From Circinella minor (Eukaryota > Mucoromycota > Mucoromycetes > Mucorales > Lichtheimiaceae), in the NCBI GenBank assembly GCA_016758965.1, contig JAEPRB010000225.1, forward strand, positions 1 through 64,000: a stretch of 64,000 bases of DNA, written 5' to 3'. The position numbers and the translations under genes were made by a program. The first letter of the stretch is position 1. Each line of letters begins with the position of its first letter. Positions 26,001 through 37,721 of this stretch are shown in pieces. The notes under the pieces are model-generated. The model saw only the letters and a program-made list of their open reading frames with translations, did not search any database and was not told the DNA's origin.

Positions 26001-26538
26001 TCAATCACCACTATTTATAAGAGCACATTCAAAAGAAATTCTTCGAAGTTCACTTCATAATGATACTCTATTTCTATCAAATCACAATGTAATGGACTAT
26101 TCTCTTCTAGTTGGTATAGATGAAGATCGGCAAGAACTTGTAGTTGGTATAGTTGGTATGTAAATATTAAACATATTATTATTCATATTTTTCCAATTTT
26201 TGTTATTCTTTTTGTTACGAATGAATTAGTAAACTTACGACTCTTAAAAAATAGATTTCATCCGTACTTTTACATGGGATAAAAAACTAGAAAGTTGGGT
26301 CAAAGAATCTGGTATTCTGGGTGGAGGTGGCAAAGGACCAACCATTGTATCACCACGACAATATCGAATACGATTTAGAGAAGCTATGGAACGATATTTC
26401 TTGATGGTTCCTGATGAATGGTCATTAACACGTCAAATACGTGCACTAAATGCAGAATTATATCATCATCATTACCAACAACAACAGCTTTTGACCGATC
26501 AACCATTACAAGATTCACCTATGGATAATGATTATTAA
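18834..26538 (+). CDS. FAB1: Fab1/PIKfyve, 1-phosphatidylinositol-3-phosphate 5-kinase
   Basis: Fab1 makes PI(3,5)P2 from PI3P on vacuole/endosome membranes, controlling vacuole size, acidification and sorting. Exons: 18834-19653, 19759-24946, 25035-25722, 25822-25912, 25994-26155, 26255-26538, giving 2410 residues (yeast Fab1 is 2278). Domains in order are a FYVE zinc finger at about 243-305 (WMSD, RRRHHCR, RVCNFC), split by intron 1; a chaperonin-like CCT domain at about 765-1010 ([30 protein letters not shown]); a Cys-rich CCR region at about 1215-1400; and the C-terminal PIP kinase at about 2065-2390. The kinase has [25 protein letters not shown] and [13 protein letters not shown]. Two poly-Gln tracts (about 19967-20030 and 21951-21992) lie in the linkers. 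All kinase landmarks are intact, so this is probably functional. Confidence 0.97.
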
Positions 26539-28061
26539 AAAAAATACTTCTTTAATTTGTAAATAGTAATATAGAAAAATAACTGGCATATTTTAATAAG
26601 GGGGAAACTCTTCTTTTTTTCATTTATATCTTCTATACATTTTTTTTTACCAATACCCCTCCCCCTTGAGTTTCCAGGAAGTTCAATTCAAAGACATACA
26701 TCACGTACCTTTATAATTAGCGATTTCTCCTCTCTTTCTTCCCTCTCTTCTTTATATTCAACATATATATATATATATATATATATATTCTACACATCAA
26801 TGTATATGCTTATATCTATTCTTTCAATTCTTTTTGTTCTGTCGAGACTTTTGTTTTATATGCTGTATTTATATCAGTTATTTAGAAAATCATGTATATT
26901 ATAGCAAACATTTATGTACCAAGTATACATTAATTTTTTACACATACTTCATACTTGGACAATTAACAATTTTTATTGTTCAGTTCTCTTTATCGCAAGC
27001 CATTACAAAAGATCATTTGTGTCAAAAAATTAATAATGGCACTGTACCTACAATAACAAAACATTACTATTCTGTGCTATACCACATACGTATCCACGAT
27101 AACAAACGATTTCTGACCGAAACGAGTGTTTTCATAATCTAGTTAAGCAAAACTAACGGGACGGAATTCAAGGCACAATCAGTACCCAATTCATAAAAGG
27201 AGCAACACAGCAGTTGTCTTTCCCGAATATTTGAGTAGACGTGTTTTTGCCACGCGAATCCCATTCATAATTGATAAATTTTATCTTACGTAGCAAGTGT
27301 AGCAAATTTTGTTTCTTGTGCAGAATTGAAAAATGACAGAATCCAACAATCTTTATTATTATTATGTTTCCTTTTTAGGCACTTTTTTGCGCAACGAACC
27401 AAACACAAATGACAAATGAGTGGGATAATACACTTCAAAATGACACATGATTCTTAACCTACTTTTTTCAATCAAGCTCTAACATACTTATAGAAGTAAT
27501 TTCGTATTAATTTTATGACTCGGATGAGTAAAGAGTAACTACCTTTGTAGCCTGTCAAAGTGCATATTCAAGATGTATCTTTAGGATCTCTATCACTTTA
27601 CAAACTCTTTATGCACCATCAGAAGCATGTGTTTCAAATCATTTTTCAAGAAAAGTCAAGAATGGCTGTCCATATATGTAAGCTATTCATATGAATGTTT
27701 ATATTCGTCAAGCTTCTATTTATACCGTTGCTTTTTGTCCATAATATTTCATGGTATCATGTACACATATGTATTTAAAAATGTATACTGATAAACAACT
27801 CATCATCGAGACCTTAACAACTATTTTTCAGTCATTCAATATTACCTATCTATATATTACATATTTTGCATAAAAAAAAATAATTGACTTGGTTATAAAC
27901 TCATTGTTTTCTCTTTTAATGACAATCAATAACATATACAAACATTTGTAATTTTTTATTGGCTATCCAAAATAACTGGGCTAAAATTTAAAAAAGTTTC
28001 CTTAGTTCTGCTACAGCAACCTCTTCCCTCTTTATTATTATTTTTTTTGAATACTTTAAAT
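26539..28061. other. Intergenic between FAB1 and CTK3
   Basis: Begins with the FAB1 3' flank, including a (TA)n microsatellite at 26763-26788. The rest is AT-rich unique sequence with no supported gene. T-rich sequence (28029-28050) precedes the CTK3 start. Confidence 0.65.
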
Positions 28062-28365
28062 ATGGATCCGTTCGAATGCCGTCTTAACTTTATTGCATTG
28101 CTTGAAAAACTAAACGCATCACAACAATCAATTCACAAGGTTGCTCATTATGCTGTTCGACATTGTAATTTAGCCGAGGATCTATATAGTTGTTTATTAG
28201 AACAGCTGGATAAGGTAAACTGAACAATTCTCTCTGTTTTATTGACATCATACTTGCAAACACATATAACCAATTATCCCAATCTACGATTGCCTTTTTC
28301 TATTATACATGTACTACCCAATATTTCTATCTTTACCCCCTTTTTTTGTTCCAGAACACACACAT

Positions 28366-28418
<53 letters not shown>

Positions 28419-30040
28419 CGCACCACAAAAAGCATTACCCATTGAGAGAGAGTGAAAGGGAGAGTTGAACGAAGCATACGGATCAGGATATTTTTTGTCA
28501 TACTTGTAGCTAATCTTGTTATTATCTGGAAAAAAAGAGTGGAGCTTTTGACGCGTTTTTAGTATATAATTACGACGTAATTGGGGAAGTGTATAAAACA
28601 TAAGTTGTGTGTTTTGTGTTTGTGTGTGCATGTGGAATATGTGTATCTCTCTTTCTCTTTTTATTACATAAACAATACACACTTTCAATTACTTAAAAAA
28701 AACAAATAATAACATAATAATAATAATATTCTCTTTATTCATTTTGCTCTTTTTTTTTTATTATGCTTTTGCTTTTTTTTTTTTTTGGCTATCATTGTAT
28801 GGTTTCTATAATTCTTCTCTTTACGCAAAAAAATCATAATAATACATAATAGGCGTCCATAAACGCACGAGTCAATATTATCTATGTCCTCGACTCAATC
28901 TTTACTCAAGGTAAAAGAGCTGGATTCAACGGTTACCAAGATCTTACTCGGCACGATCTTGCTCGCATTATCAAAACTGTCGTACCGAACGATTCAAAAG
29001 GTAATGTAAATATTGGAAATACACTCAAGGTAAAGTATTCTTATTGTTATTTCTTAAAAATAAATAAAGAGAGAGTATATACATATGAGTATGTATGTAA
29101 TGACATTCCATCGTTCTAATTCTTTTTTTTATATAGATTCTCAGTAGTTGGCGAAAGCGTAAATACTTCGATGGTGAAGTTATTGATACAGTAGAAAAAC
29201 CACTTTTAGATCGAGAAGCGGCTGCTGCAGGGTAAATAAAAAAAGCTAGTTGTCTTTTCTTGAGACGAGGTGGGAGGAAATGACGGATAAAAGAATAAAA
29301 GAAAAAAAAACTGATTCAAATTGTTTTATCTATTATAGATCATCACAAACTACAGCTGGAGAAGACGGATTTTCTAAAGAAGATATATTACGGCGAATGG
29401 AAGAAGATCGAGAAAGGGTAAAAAAAAAAGAAAGAGAAAAATGTATATTTGTGTGGGAAAAATTTCATTAATTTTTAATTTTAATTTTTAGCACAAACGA
29501 TTTCGTGAAGAAGTATGGATTCGACCTGCTGAAGAATCTGTCGACGCAGAATTCCAACAACTCTGGGAAAGTACCGAGCCACTTGTTCCAGAGACAGATT
29601 ATGAGGTGATGATGCTACAAAATATGCTCCGGCTGCCGCAGTATGCGTGGCACCATATGTTATCTCAACGATCACCTGCAACAGAAAATAATACTATGGC
29701 AACAACCACTACAACTACAACCACTACTGCTGTTGCTAATGTTACGGATAATAAAAGTGAAAGAAATGGTGTATCACTTGTCCCTAGTTCTGTTTCACCT
29801 TCTTCTCCGTCTCCGCCAACAACTAAGATTGATGATGATCCAATGGATACTACTGCCGATCAACCTCTTTCGTCACCAGAAGAAGAAAAGCAACAACAAC
29901 CCTCACCATCTCATTCATCACAACAACCTTTAACAACTGATGTTTCAACAGCAGTGGTACCATCACCAATATCACAAATTTTAAATGAAGATACACTTTT
30001 ATCGCCTGAATCATCTCCGTTAACACCCACCTCACCATAA
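28062..30040 (+). CDS. CTK3: CTD kinase I subunit gamma (Ctk3/Lsg1-like)
   Basis: Ctk3 is the non-catalytic gamma subunit of the kinase complex that phosphorylates Ser2 of the RNA polymerase II C-terminal domain. Exons: 28062-28214, 28853-29029, 29137-29231, 29339-29417, 29492-30040, giving 350 residues. The N-terminus reads MDPFECRLNFIALLEKLNAS and continues SQQSIHKVAHYAV, the CID-like helical domain typical of Ctk3. Exon 2 has INARVNIIYVLDSIF. A second conserved region follows with LSSWRKRKYFDGEVI and FSKEDILRRMEEDRERHKRFREE (split by an intron). The last 120 residues are Ser/Pro/Thr/Gln-rich and probably disordered. Intron 1 is unusually long for this window (638 nt) and holds a CA/TA microsatellite. 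Junctions are GT-AG and keep frame. Confidence 0.9.
28355..28416. repeat. (CA)n(TA)n compound microsatellite in CTK3 intron 1
   Basis: A run of CA units passes directly into TA units. It lies inside the 638-nt first intron of CTK3. Confidence 0.95.
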
Positions 30041-30375
30041 AAGAAAAAAATACCTCTGTAACTTATCACATTATTGCCTCAGCATCGAAAAAAAAAAATT
30101 GTTTACTCCGTCAGATGATGAATTTTCCCTTTAATTCTTTCTCTTTCCCTGCATAGCCCGCTTATTCTTTGTATTAACATGGCATCTTTTATGAAACAAT
30201 GACTTATTATTTTCCCGTTAATTTTTTTTTTGCCCATATTAGTACTTTTTTTTTCCTCTTTTTTTTTTTCTCTTTTTCATCTTTCTCTCTCTCTCTCTCT
30301 TTCTCTCTCAAACTCACTCACACATAAATCTCTCATCCCTCTCTGTTTTTTATATATAACCATACAACAACTCAG
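30041..30375. other. Short intergenic region with (CT)n tract
   Basis: Pyrimidine-rich leader of the arrestin-like gene, with a (CT)n microsatellite at about 30283-30309. No gene. Confidence 0.75.
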
Positions 30376-31867
30376 ATGAATAATAATAAACACATGCATA
30401 ACGGTGATCTATTGAATATTTCTGTTCAAGACAATGGACAAATCATTTTATATGAAGAAGAAGGTGGTTTTTTACGAGGCAATGTCATATTAGAATGTCG
30501 TAATACAACACGCATTAAATCCATCACTCTTAAATTTCAAGGACGAGCAAGGTGTCATTGGAATCAAGATGGTAAATACCTAAATAATAACTATAATAAT
30601 AATAAAAGTTCCAATTCTTATTCTACTATTAAATATTATTTTTCTAGGTAATAATTATAAAGAAGAACATAAAGTGATTGAACATTCTTGGAGTTTCTTA
30701 CCACCTTCCAAAACTTCAAGAATATTCCATGGCCGTCATCAATGGTAAAAAAAAATCATACTATTTTATTGACACAAAAAAAAAAATCATTCAATAAAAA
30801 AAGAATAAAAACAATAACTAAATTGTATTATTTTATATTTATTTTATAGGGAGTTTTGTTTACAGTTACCAACTCATTTACCTTCCAGTCTTGATCGTCA
30901 AGAAGATCGTCATTGTGACATTACTTATCGTTTAAAAGCCATTGCAGAGCGACCTACGTTCTCACCGAATTTTGTTGTGAGACGTCCTGTACGAGTAAGC
31001 CATTGTATACGTAACTCACATTTATTGCATCAACCTGCTGTATTTGGTGATCAACACCCACTATTAAATTATCAAGTTCAGTTATCTGGTACTGTAGCAA
31101 GACCTGGAAGCACAATTCCTATTGACTTTTATTTATATAATATTGATCCAACTAAAGTGACAAAGATCAGATCAGTGGCATGCTATCTTAGAGCCTATAT
31201 TACATTAACATGTCGTAATCAGTTTGTACGTAAATCAAGTCATACGATAAGTTACTTTCGTGATGATCATTTTATACCTCTCCCAAACAATATTGCATCG
31301 TTTTCAAGATCAGCATCATGGTCGAAAACGGAACAACTTCGGATACCGGGTCAAATTCCATCGGATGTGTCAAGCAATATGATTAAGATTAAACACAGAC
31401 TCAAGATTTCAATTTCAGTTGCCAAGAACGATGGGCGAATAGAAGGTAAAATGAGTTTATTTTTTGTTGTTGTTGTTTATCTGTGTTACCTATTACTTAC
31501 TAACAAAAGAAAAAAAAACAATTGATATGTAATAGAAATTACCTCCATGATACCCATTACCGTATGCCAGGTGGATCAATCAGGAAGCTTCCAAAATAAT
31601 AGTGACTATAATAATTATGGTGATATAACTGAATTATTACCAACCTATGAAACTGGATGTAGGTCAACCGATGTCACACTTGCTTTTACACCAATGTCAG
31701 GTGATGGATGTTCTTCTTCTTCGCCAATATGGCATACTAATACAATGACCGAACTGACTCGATGTCCTTCTTATAAAAGTATTGCAAGTAACCATACAAG
31801 ATTATCTAGGACCAATTTACCTGGTTATGACTCTATTGTTTCTTTATCCGTACCCACTTCATTATAA
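30376..31867 (+). CDS. Arrestin-related trafficking adaptor (ART/alpha-arrestin)
   Basis: Alpha-arrestins recruit Rsp5/Nedd4-type ubiquitin ligases to plasma-membrane permeases and so trigger endocytosis. Exons: 30376-30571, 30648-30744, 30850-31445, 31536-31867, giving 406 residues with all junctions in frame. The N-terminal arrestin domain shows LLNISVQDNGQIILYEEEG, then SITLKFQGRARCHW and HSWSFLPP. The C-terminal arrestin domain starts near residue 145 with YQVQLSGTVARPGSTIPIDF. The tail holds two LPxY motifs, LPTY at 31637-31648 and LPGY at 31817-31828. These are accepted variants of the PPxY sites bound by WW domains of Rsp5. The target permease is unknown. It ends 97 bp from the convergent 5-phosphatase gene. 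Confidence 0.87.
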
Positions 31868-31964
31868 TATTAATTTCAATTTATTTAAACTATATAAATA
31901 TTTTATTTCATTTCTCTGCATTTGTGCTGGTCATAATCAATATAAACATTCGACATTTTTTCTT

Positions 31965-34928
31965 TTATACTTTAACTCTAATTAATTTTGACCACCAATG
32001 TTTCCTTTTTTCTTGATGATCTTTTCCATTATTATGTGTATGGTTGGGTGTTATTGTGGTATTATCATCATTCTTTTGTTGTTTTTGTGGGGTATCTTTT
32101 ACTTCTACTTTTTGCTTTGCTGTTGTTATTCCTGTTGACATCTTTTTCTTGTCATGGACAGTAGGAGTTGTGCTGTTGTTATCTTTTGGTTTCCATTCAT
32201 CAAACCAAATACCATACACACCTACGACGGGCATATGATCGCTTACACCTACAAGTGCTTCGTCTAGAATAGCCCCATACCACCAACAAATAGTATCTTT
32301 GTTTAACTCCTTTTTTTTATTAGCTGTAAGGGATCTTGACTTTCCCACATTTCGGCTACGGGGCTTCCACCAAGCTTGCTTAGTCTTTTTTTGCTGTTGG
32401 GGTAATCCGCGTGACGTTGTATTAGTATTATTGGCAAAGGCAGCAGGTATAGCAGGAACAGGAGGTGGACTATTAGTGGATACTTTATCCCGAGGTCGGT
32501 CATGCCACAAAATACGATCTGTCCAACTAGGTATACGCTGTTTTGGACTACTATCATACAAAAGATCACAAGGAGATACTAAATGTTGGGATAAAGGACG
32601 CATTTCTGGAGCAGACTGAGATCGTTGTTTACGATGTCTTGTTTTATTTTGTAATTTTGGTTGTTGCGGCAGTTGTTGTAGTTGTGTTTGCTCCTGTTCT
32701 TGCTTTTTATTATTAACCGAAGAAGTAGATGAAGAGGTGGTTGTAGTAGCAGCTTTTGTTGTTTTGTTTTTAGGCATAGGTGGAGGTGGAGGTTGCATTT
32801 GTAGTTGTTGTTGTTGCTGTGCTGAAGACGCAGAAGAGGAAGCCTCTGTACTGGCAGTAGCAGGTGTTGTTTGTGCTGTCGACCTTCGTGAAGAGGATGC
32901 AGATGAAAACCAATCAAATGGTGAAGAATGATCATCCTCTTCTTCACTACTACTTTCACCACTGCTAGATTCACTGTCATCTTCTGTTTGGGTATCTAAT
33001 TTATATGTAGGTGGAAAATCAATAGGATGCTCTTTAAATGTTGTTAATGGACTCGCTCCAGTACGTCGTTCGACGGTAAGCTGATCGAATCTCAGCAAAG
33101 TCTAAGAATAGGTATATATATTCTCTTTTTAAAATCATGTTTCTATCCAAATCCATTCACATACTTCTCTTTCTTAGTCTCCCTTTTTTTTTCATCGCCA
33201 CTATATATATACATATACGTATATATGTATGTACGTATGCATGTATGCAGCATGATAACTTCTCTTAAAAAGAAACTTACTTTAAAATCTCCTTTTTTAA
33301 TTGTATCCAAAACCAACTGTCGTTCGGCATTAATACGGTAATTCGTATCACCAAATAAAAAGACATGATCAAAGCGTTCTGTTACGCTTCTTGTAATTTC
33401 ACGCTCATTACTTTTTTCACTATCTTTTTCACCTAGAAAAAAAAAGTAGACAAATGAAGATTGAATGTCTTTAAGTTAAATCCAAAAAAGGAACACAAAA
33501 AAAAGAAACGTTTGTGCGACAAGAAAAAAAATACAAAGTTTTTGTTATACCAGAAAATATTGCCTCGACTTGTGCCTTTTCAGGATTAGCTTTCTTTTTC
33601 TCTCGGTTCCTCCGACGCCGACGAAGACTGTTGGCTTTTATAATACTTGCAGTGCTTTGTATCATTGACAACGAAGAAGATGCATGATGATGATGCTTAT
33701 CAAATAATGATGATCCGTTTGAAAAATCCGGTATTTTAAGTTCATGAAGAATACGATGTACATTCGCATTACGTTCCGTCAATTTATTTTGGTGTGCTAA
33801 AAAAAAAAAAGTAAATATATAATCCATATATTCTATTCTCAGATATATTGTAATATTATAATCCCGTACCTCGTAAATGACAATTAATAAAGAGTAAGGA
33901 ACGTGATCCAAATAAAACTGAAATAGCCACTGCACCCTTGTTACTATTATAAAAGAAAAGAAAAGATACACGATTATACAGCAAAAGAAAAATAAAAAAA
34001 CATATCAGTACCTTAATAATTGCTCTTTCTAGTCTTTTCCCAAAATTCTATTTTTTTAAAAAAATAAATAAATAAATAGTTACCCGACAAGATTTCCCCA
34101 ACCTGTCTTAATTCGATCACAATGAATTCCTTGAACAAGGTGGCTAACAGGTTCCCAAACAAACACCGCCAAATGCAAAGCAGCAAGTGTTTCAGTTTGT
34201 AACATAGTATATTGGGGACCCAAATATTCTTGCAATCTCTTTTCCCAAAGCTCTTTAGATGGAAAAATTAAAGATTCAGAAATGTTATGCTCACACTCTT
34301 GTGTACCGATAGCAAGAATATGATATGGGTGAGTGGGAGTTCCATCCAAAAACTGTGGAAATTTTTTTATAGTTTCTTGTTCATCAGTAAGATGTTTACG
34401 TTCACCAGTTAAAAATGTAGCAAGATCAATAGGAAGTAACCTTCCATACATATTCCATGTTCCAACAAATACTTTGAGTCGATTAGGAATTTGAGCATCA
34501 TCTTCTTCTTGTGGTGGAGATGGTGGTGGTGGTGTTGAAATAGATGATTTTTTAAATAGAGTAAATGGATTGATTTTGATTCGTCCTGAAAAGGTTGTAT
34601 TGGCAGATCCAGTAGATGACATTCGATTAAGCTTGGATGATAATGTTGGTCGTTGTTGATTGGTTGCTGTTGACGCATTACCGTTCATTTTGGTATCAAT
34701 CATTAATGGATTCTTTTGTTGCTTCTCTTTGTCGGTTACTGCTGATACTCCAGTAGCATCAATATCATTTTTACTCTTGTTTTTATTGCCACCACCCGCC
34801 ATCAAGTGCGTAGCAGCTTGTAATTTAGCCCACTGTAAAGATTTTTTAGTTGGACTCTTTGCTGTTGGTACCACTACTGATGATGGTAATGTTGTTGCTT
34901 CAGTTATTGTTGTATTAATAGCGCTCAT
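31965..34928 (-). CDS. Inositol polyphosphate 5-phosphatase with split catalytic domain
   Basis: Removes the 5-phosphate from phosphoinositides or inositol phosphates. Minus-strand exons: 34928-34084, 33943-33870, 33796-33551, 33432-33281, 33101-31965, giving 817 residues. Residues 1-150 are disordered. The catalytic blocks come in family order: VFVGTWNMYG, LAIGTQECEHN, GNKGAVAISV (across intron 1), INCHLRAHQNK, HVFLFGDTNYR, RIPSWTDRILW and SDHMPVVGVYG. All are intact, so activity is expected. Two disordered inserts interrupt the domain: a His/Arg-rich one after VHRIL, and about 125 residues of acidic, Ser- and Gln-rich sequence between FGDTNYR and RIPSWTDR. A basic, Trp-containing tail ends the protein. 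No SAC1, RhoGAP or SH2 domain is present, so the subfamily is unclear. Confidence 0.92.
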
Positions 34929-37721
34929 GCAAAAATTAAAATTACAAGAAAAAAAAGTGAGAAGTAAAAAGAAGGAAGTAAAAAAGAAAGGGGGGCTGAA
35001 CTTTGAGACTAATATAGAATTGAACGATTTACCAAATAACTTTTTTTGTGTTACTAAACAAATGATCTACTTTTATTTTGCCTCGATCTACTACCCAAAT
35101 ATAGCGTTTAGCCCGTTTTCCATAAAATGTCTACACCCGCATCACTATGAATGAAAATTTAGAGAATAAATATATCTATATATGTATTTCTCTGTATAAT
35201 ATACGTACAGCTTTGTTGATTACTACTGTGATTTGTTTATTTAGTTAATCAATCAAAAGACTGTTGACTTGACCATCATCCCAACCAAGAAATAAAAATA
35301 CTGAACTTCGTTATCGATTAATAATTTATAAAAGAAAAATAACACCACGTTTTGAATGTTTTATAAAGAGTAATTTAAAAAGAAAATTATTAAGTTTTAC
35401 GTAGGGAAACGGATTTTATCGGTTCCTTTTTAACTTTTTTCTAATTCTTAGGTTGCTTCCTAATGTACTCATTTATTTTGCACAACTATATGACTAACGA
35501 TAAACTTAGTATTACTTTGGTACTACTTTACACTAAACTTGAACTAAAATATGATAGTACCCTATGGTTAGATTAAACATTTTTTTTAAAAAAATAAAAG
35601 CTTTATCTGGAAAAAAAAAAGTAAAAAGAGATGTATAGAAATATCTCAATCTTATCCAATAAACTTATTGCCATACATTTTTTATTTCTCATGTTTTGAA
35701 CTGATATGTATACTAGATTAACACGTGGTCCGGCGAAAAAGGAGAAAACTATAAGCTTATCTTTTTCAATATAAAATAAAAAAGATGTAACACGAAGAAC
35801 GTTGTTATAGAAACTATGTCAAAAGCAAGTATTCAATAATTATTTTGACAAATGTTATAATTATTAGATATTTCAAGAGGTTTGTTTTGATAGAAGTATT
35901 TTTTTCTTAACTAATACTAGTGGATCTTTAGATTCATAAGCAGAAAGGAGACTGGCAGTTATCCCCCATCCTCCTTTTTTTTTTTTATAAAAGTACGTAT
36001 GAATGAAAATTAGTACATAATGTCAAAATAAATGTCTTTGTTAAGTCTATCTAAATCCAAATCACTTACAATAAAGCTTTAGTGGTTGTTATAAAAAGTA
36101 CTATATTAAAAACATAGCTGGCACGGAGCAATGCAAGTGCCCACATTAAAAAATTTTTTATATGAAACACGCCAATTTTTACTACATCAATTTGTACAGC
36201 CCAAAGTAGGTCTTCTAATATATTTTTTTGTTTCGTTCAGTTCACATATATAAATGAGATCTAATTATTCTTTTGTTGGTATACTATTTGTATTTATTTA
36301 ATGATAATCTAAAGCGGCCATAGCTTAACGTTTAGATAGCAACAATATTTGATCCAGCATAGGTACATACATATGTATAGAAGAATCATATTGCTATATC
36401 AGCTATCAAGCGATTGATCACGTACACTGATTCTAATCAGTATAATAAATATGAACGGCGGCAGCATTTAGTAGAGACAAAACTGCATGGGATCCTCCAC
36501 GTGAATCTATTACGAGCTGTTTATTACCTATGTTTTTTTTAATTACACGCCACACCTTCCCTTTCACCCGCCCTGACTCCACGACAACAGTTTTGCATGG
36601 ATGAATCTTCTTTCATCTCCTTTTTTTACCCCGCTTTAGCTGTTTACAAATTGACCCCATATATATGATTTGAGTGACGTTTATTATTGCTCAATAAGTT
36701 CTGTTGAAAGTAAAAAAAAAAAAAAAAAAAACCAATAGAGTAATATAATCAATATTCAAAACAATAAAAAGCAAAGTTTTATATTCTTGTACGTACAATT
36801 ATTATTTTATAAATCTCACTCAACAAAAAGAAAAAAAATAGCTGATTTACGTACTTGAAAAAAGCCCTTTCAATCAATGTTATTTGGTTCTATTACCTTT
36901 ATATACCTTGTGCTGTTAAGGCATACTGTGTACTATCAAATATTAAGATTATAACAATATCAAAGGGAAAAAAACAAATGATATTTAATGATATAATCAT
37001 TTTTCTATTTTAATTCTATTTGTATATAAAATAATATATTTTTGGATTAATAATAACTATAATTATAATTTAATGCCCAAAATTATTTTAAAGAAAAATA
37101 CTTTGGTTGACGTGAATCTCGTGCATTGTCCCATGTGAAGCAGTCGAGGAATTTTTTTTTTTTGTACAAGGTGGCGGTAGTTCCTCCAATGTTTGAGATC
37201 CAATGGGATAAACTTTTTATCTATTTATGGATAAAAGATCCAGTTAAGTAATAATAATTATCGCGATTTGCTTGAGTAGTTTTTACCAAATAGAAAATAG
37301 AAATCTCCCATTTCAATTCATAATAATTCATTTTAAAAAAAAATGTTTTTGTTACCATGCTTACAATGAAGAAAGCGATGGTACCTTAGTAACAACAATT
37401 ACTATTAATATTGTGGCCAAATTAAGTAAAAAAAAGCCAGGGGAATGCGGAGGTTCGAATTGAACAATGTTCTTATTCACTAATTGACGGACAGAACAGA
37501 ATGTCTTTTCCTGTGTTACCAAACATTGGTAAGTGCGTTATGTTTTTGGGGGGCAGCAGGGAGCCTCTTATTTTCTTTTGTTGCAGTTGTTGTTTTATAA
37601 TATCCGCAACCTCTCTTTTTTTTTCTTTCTTCCTTTCCTTTTACTACTTTCCTTTTATTTGTTTTCTGTATTCCCCTCTTTTTTTTATCCTTCTTTTTTT
37701 ATTATTATTCCCTTATTCCAC
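34929..37721. other. Divergent intergenic region between 5-phosphatase and SCAP
   Basis: About 2.8 kb of AT-rich sequence with no supported gene. It must hold the promoters of both divergently transcribed neighbours. A 20-nt A-run lies at about 36711-36730. The 37590-37720 part is a pyrimidine tract directly upstream of the SCAP start codon. An open frame continues upstream of that ATG (to about 37533) but is compositionally leader-like. Confidence 0.6.

Noticed and set aside
37445..37470. GAGGTTCGAATT, reminiscent of a tRNA T-arm
   Set aside because: No matching acceptor, D-arm or anticodon arm in the preceding 70 bases.
37533..37721. Upstream in-frame extension of SCAP
   Set aside because: Starts at a non-ATG codon and translates a pyrimidine tract. 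The ATG at 37722 directly precedes the conserved first helix.
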